From Physocladia obscura (lineage: Eukaryota > Chytridiomycota > Chytridiomycetes > Chytridiales > Chytriomycetaceae): 11,591 bases of DNA. This document shows, in pieces, positions 8,464 through 11,591 of the stretch. The notes below the pieces were generated by a model. The model saw only the letters and a program-made list of their open reading frames with translations. It had not been told where the DNA came from and did no database searches. The number at the start of each line of letters is the position of its first letter. Position 1 is the stretch's first letter. The position numbers and the translations under genes were made by a program. Location of the stretch: the NCBI GenBank assembly GCA_027596945.1, contig JADGJH010001165.1, positions 1 through 11,591 on the forward strand. Direction: 5' to 3'.

Positions 8464-8538
8464 TCAGGTCTCAATCAACGTCGCATTTGCTTTCCTTTCC
8501 TTTATCAAAAATTCCAACATAATATTTTCAGCTTTCAT
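8464..8538 (-). other. Candidate upstream ORF, 24 codons
   Basis: On the minus strand an ATG at 8538 opens 24 codons (begins MKAENIMLEF) and stops with TGA at 8464-8466, 35 nt before the ATG of the 574-aa protein. If the leader includes it, it could reduce translation of the main frame. A GTAAGA at 8448-8443 could be a leader intron donor. Neither is proven. Confidence 0.25.
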
Positions 8539-9586
8539 TGCACACGATGTGAGCTGCAAATTTATTGGTTGGCAATAGCAAACCATTGACTAAAGTTACG
8601 TGGGGCATTCTGATTACCACAAATTAACTCAGCTGCATCCTGTCCAGTGGCTCGATTCCAATATATACTGCACTAGCTTTTGCTTTCATCAGAAAACTTG
8701 GTTTCAACAATTTTTAAATCAATTGACATGACATTTTGGTTCAAACTTTAACATAGTGCTTGCCTTTAATCAGATAGAGCAGTAGCTTAAAATCTTTTTG
8801 ATTTTTGATTTTATTTTTTTTTGTTCTCATGTAATTCTACTGTTTTGAAAGTCTTTTAGCGTAGAAATATTCTACTCTATTTGAAAATAAAATAGAAAAA
8901 TTAGAGTAAATGATTTTATCATGCTCATTCATTTTTGAAAAGTTTCACAAACTGAAGAAAGCACATTGAAGAACAGTTTGGTCTATTAAGCTTTATTTAA
9001 AATACCTCAAGTAACCAATCTTTATTTCCATCCCAAACTGTGGTTTAATGATGAACAATTCAATTTCCATTTTTATTAACAGGTATTCTCTATTATAGAA
9101 TTTTCTCAAAATGGCTTTTCAGCTTTGGCAGTTTATGATCTGAATTTAGCCTTTCTTACCACATACATTTCAGAGCTGAAATAGACAATTGTTGAATGCT
9201 GATAGCTCTATTGAAAGATTCAAAGCTCAACTTGTCACTCATGACTTCAAAAAGTAATTTCACTGAGATGTATCCAACACCAAGAGTTATTTTTTAGCTA
9301 GCTACTTGCCTTAAATTTATTCAGCGAATAGGGAAACCAGAAAATTTGAGATTAGCTTGCTTTTGTTGAAAGCTGGGCGAAAATGTCTATATGAGACCAC
9401 CGACTATAAATGTATCTGTACCCTACTAAATTTTGAACCATGGTCTTGTAACACATTTTAGATGAAGTAGTAAAACATATTCTTGCACCAATCCTCATGT
9501 CTTCCAATAACAAAAAACAGTAGAAAGTGTGTCTGCTACTTCTTGCTCGAAAATAACACACCTAAAAAAATTATACGTTTTATTTT
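8539..9586. other. AT-rich intergenic stretch, no gene seen
   Basis: About 1 kb with only short, unsupported open frames on both strands. TATATA inside CCAATATATA (8658-8667) might serve the minus-strand gene at 8428, read as TATATATTGG. Small inverted repeats occur (for example CAAACTG...CAGTTTG near 8948-8980 and TACTCTA...TAGAGTA near 8872-8908), but none marks a clear element end. No tRNA or rRNA was found. Confidence 0.6.
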
Positions 9587-10640
9587 TTAATATTTTGTTA
9601 GCAAACCACAAAGCTCTCTGTAACAATGTTTCTTATCAATATTATCCCAAACCCAAAATTCTAAAATTTGCTCAAGCAACTCTTCGTTGCTGTTTAAGAA
9701 GCCAAAATTTTTTCTGCTACTTTTCATTAATCCAATGTCAAAGATTTTTTAACCGGATTTAAATCAGGGCTTTGTGTATGCTGAATTTTTTATTTTTTAT
9801 TTGTTTTGATCCAAAAGACACATGAATTGAATTTTGGTATTGTGCATTTCACTGCATAAAGTTTAAATCAATTCCAAATTTCTTGTTTCCAGAACTAAAA
9901 TACAAGATAAAACGCCAAAACATTACTGAAAATCTGCCTTGCTGAAATTGGTAATTTTCATTTTTCAGACTCCCTTTTTGCACTAGTGAAACACCAGTAA
10001 AAGATATTACAGCTATTGGGCTGCTTTTAAAATTTTGATTTGTCTGACCCCAGAGTTTAGAACAATATTGGTGCAATATTTTGAAAGTGATCCGAATTAA
10101 AAGTTGCAAGAAATCATTGGATACTTTTTGTGAGTGTGGCTTTTTTTATGAGGCAGATACTATGGAGTTGTCTATGTAGAGGATATTTGTTTCTTTGGTA
10201 ACAAATAAATGGCTATAGAAATTTAAAAGGTTCCATTCACAACCGTTGTAAAATAATTTTCTGTATTGAAATTTAATGGAATATTTATCAGTTATCAAAA
10301 AATCGATTACCAACAGTGTTGATATCATGCTGGTAACTAAGTCTCGTAATACGGCGACTTCCAATTATCAGCGACCCCTGGCATACTACAACAGATGGTT
10401 TCCTTTCGATTTTTTGAAAGTAATTTCATTGCGAAAACACAAAAATGGCATCACTAAAACATTCAAGCACCAACCCCAACGATCGACTTGTCCAATGATA
10501 AATCCTAAAAACATTTTTGGCCGAGCTCTGGGCTCTCCCTTTTTGTTGGTCACTGTCCGAATCATCTGTCATACTTTTGGAACTGACTTTGGAAGCAGAA
10601 GTGAATTTTCCATGTACAGTTGTCAAATAGTTACACATAG
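9587..10640 (-). mobile_element. Decayed Tc1/mariner-type transposase remnant
   Basis: On the minus strand the signature SPDLNPV (9751-9771) matches the Tc1 'SPDLNPIE' motif. The catalytic Glu of that motif is Lys here. After a stop and a one-base shift, frame 9727-9587 encodes NSNEELLEQILEFW and DNIDKKHCYREL, like the Tc1 C-terminal tail 'nl.eL...i..eW..i...yc..L'. Upstream, QQGRFSVMFW (SVMFW at 9915-9929) matches 'GGGSVMVWG'. Only about 48 codons separate SVMFW from SPDLNPV, against roughly 80-90 in intact elements. The second catalytic Asp block (DNAPxHT-like) therefore appears deleted or unrecognisable. At 10540-10620 HGKFTSASKV may be the N-terminal 'HGKtTSAKR' linker, a weaker match. 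Terminal repeats and a TA duplication were not found. It is a non-functional fossil. Confidence 0.6.
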
Positions 10641-10695
10641 TAAGTATCGATGGAACAAATGATTTTATTTGCGAAGCAAGATATGCATAGTAATC

Positions 10696-10716
10696 TAAAT
10701 AGTCTTTGACTATTTA
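10696..10716. repeat. Perfect 9-bp hairpin
   Basis: TAAATAGTC, three T, GACTATTTA. It lies just outside the presumed 5' side of the Tc1-like remnant. No transcript or element end is tied to it. Confidence 0.6.
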
Positions 10717-11340
10717 TGTTGTCATAAATTCCTGGTCATTTGACAAAAGACTTGGCCCAAGTCCAAACTGACGTGGTTCTCTCTGTTAATACTTGTATGG
10801 TTTGGTCACCGCTGAAAGAGATTTCTGCCAGTAATTTGCTTAGTTGCCCACTAACTTTTTTTGTTTCACTTTGTAATTTATGAGTTCGATTAGTATCTCA
10901 AGTTTATCTATCAGTTGTGACCAATAATTGTGTCAATGGAAGCCTTGTATTTAAAAACTGTGATTCCGTCAGTGATGCTTTAAATGGCTTCAACAACCTT
11001 TATTAACTGGACGCAAATAAATGCAAATGAAAAATTTTTGGTATCCTATTTGAAGACGCATGTCAGAAACAATGAAAATTTTTTTAAATTATTTATTGCG
11101 GAAAGCCCAAAGTCGATGCGGCCAAAATTAAAAATTTGTGGAACATGATGCCAAGAATGTGAAAGTGACAATGGAGGTTGAATACAGCAGAACAAGACTA
11201 AATAAAATGCAAAAGCGCAGCAATTTCTCTGTTTGAAGCATTACCAAATGGTATAACGTGACATGACAGTCAAACTTTTTTTTTTTTTGTTTCGATAATG
11301 AACGGAAAAATTTGATACGGGCTGATTGCGGTAATCAAAA
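10717..11340. other. AT-rich intergenic stretch upstream of the edge aldolase gene
   Basis: No supported gene. A T-run at 11276-11288 may be a poly(dA:dT) promoter element for the gene starting at 11395. The remaining short frames carry stops and no recognisable motif. Confidence 0.5.
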
Positions 11341-11394
11341 CCAATATATAAGAGGACAAGGACAGAGTGAATAGACAAAACAAACAGAAGCAAG
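11341..11394 (+). promoter_or_regulatory. Core promoter and leader of the edge aldolase gene
   Basis: CCAAT (11341-11345) overlaps a TATATAAG box (11345-11352), 43 bp before the ATG. The leader in between is A/C/G-rich with CAAAACAAACAG, a common look for strongly expressed fungal genes. The short spacing implies a leader of perhaps 10-20 nt. Confidence 0.55.
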
Positions 11395-11591
11395 ATGGCA
11401 GGACGCGAACTAGTTGACGGCGTGTATGTGCCGACCATGACATTCTTCAACGCGGACGAGACGGTCGATATCGCGACGGTCAAGCGCCACGCCGTGCGGC
11501 TAGCGCAGGCGGGTGTTGCGGGGCTGGTGACGCTGGGGTCGAACGGCGAGGCGGTGCACCTGGCGCGCGAGGAGCGCAACGCCGTCACGCG
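11395..11591 (+). CDS. Dihydrodipicolinate synthase-family aldolase (4-hydroxy-2-oxoglutarate aldolase-like), N-terminal part
   Basis: Starts MAGRELVDGVYVPTMTFFNA and runs off the right edge after 65 codons plus 2 nt. The order G-Y-P-T-T-F, then VDIATVKRHAVRLAQAGVAG, then LVTLGSNGEAVHLAREERN is the N-terminal signature of the DapA/HOGA (class I, Schiff-base, TIM-barrel) family. GSNGEA corresponds to the substrate-carboxylate loop (G-T/S-T/N-GE). The catalytic Lys and Tyr lie beyond the window. Fungi do not make lysine through DapA, so a catabolic aldolase such as 4-hydroxy-2-oxoglutarate or 2-keto-3-deoxy-sugar-acid aldolase is likelier, but this part cannot decide the substrate. Codon use is unlike its neighbours: 54 of 65 third positions are G or C, against about 12 of 40 in the first codons of the last STR2 exon. 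Confidence 0.88.
   Translation, partial: MAGRELVDGVYVPTMTFFNADETVDIATVKRHAVRLAQAGVAGLVTLGSNGEAVHLAREERNAVT

Noticed and set aside
8649..8659. GGCTCGATTCC as a tRNA B-box
   Set aside because: It differs from GGTTCRANNCC, and no T-stem, anticodon arm or acceptor stem can be drawn around it.
10276..10662. Plus-strand open frame of 128 codons
   Set aside because: No motif is recognisable, it lies antisense to the Tc1-like remnant, and its composition matches the surrounding non-coding DNA.
8658..11350. CCAATATATA shared at 8658 and 11341 as a regulatory repeat
   Set aside because: A 10-base AT-rich word occurring twice is expected by chance; the second copy is explained as a CCAAT/TATA promoter.
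11241..11588. Minus-strand open frame of 115 codons opposite the aldolase start
   Set aside because: It is an antisense shadow of GC-rich coding sequence, which is poor in stop codons on both strands.
1..11591. A new multi-gene system, CRISPR array or defence cluster
   Set aside because: The genes belong to unrelated housekeeping or unrecognised families in a eukaryotic layout; no array or conserved cassette is visible.

Overview
The window is nuclear DNA of a fungus, most likely an early-diverging zoosporic (chytrid-like) lineage. Genes are broken by short introns (about 55-135 nt) with GT...AG ends and C/ACTAA-type branch sites. One gene encodes the fungal form of cystathionine gamma-synthase, another a Pho88/SND3 protein and a third the signal peptidase subunit SPC2. 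A divergent F-box/ankyrin-like gene also fits chytrid gene content. The lineage is inferred from gene content and composition only. Most of the window is AT-rich.

Layout, left to right. SPC2 (minus, running off the left edge) is divergent from STR2/met-7-type cystathionine gamma-synthase (plus, six exons, 607 aa), with 513 bp between the start codons. STR2 ends tail-to-tail with an F-box plus ankyrin-like gene (minus, at least three exons, 653 aa or 736 aa with an extra 5' exon). That gene is divergent from PHO88/SND3 (plus, two exons, 197 aa). PHO88 in turn converges, 38 bp apart, on an unrecognised 574-aa low-complexity protein gene (minus, two exons) with a basic Gln/Pro/Ser-rich first part and an acidic second part. 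About 3 kb of AT-rich DNA follows, without an intact gene. It contains a decayed, minus-strand Tc1-like transposase remnant. At the right edge a plus-strand gene of the dihydrodipicolinate synthase/4-hydroxy-2-oxoglutarate aldolase family starts behind a TATA box. Its codons are strikingly GC-rich (54 of 65 third positions are G/C).

No operon or multi-gene system is evident. SPC2 and PHO88/SND3 both act at the ER in protein targeting or processing, and STR2 is in sulfur amino-acid metabolism, but their proximity looks incidental. I see no previously undescribed system. The items most worth a second look are the GC-rich edge gene, the two overlapping convergent 3' ends, the charge-segregated protein and the F-box/ankyrin gene with its uncertain 5' end.
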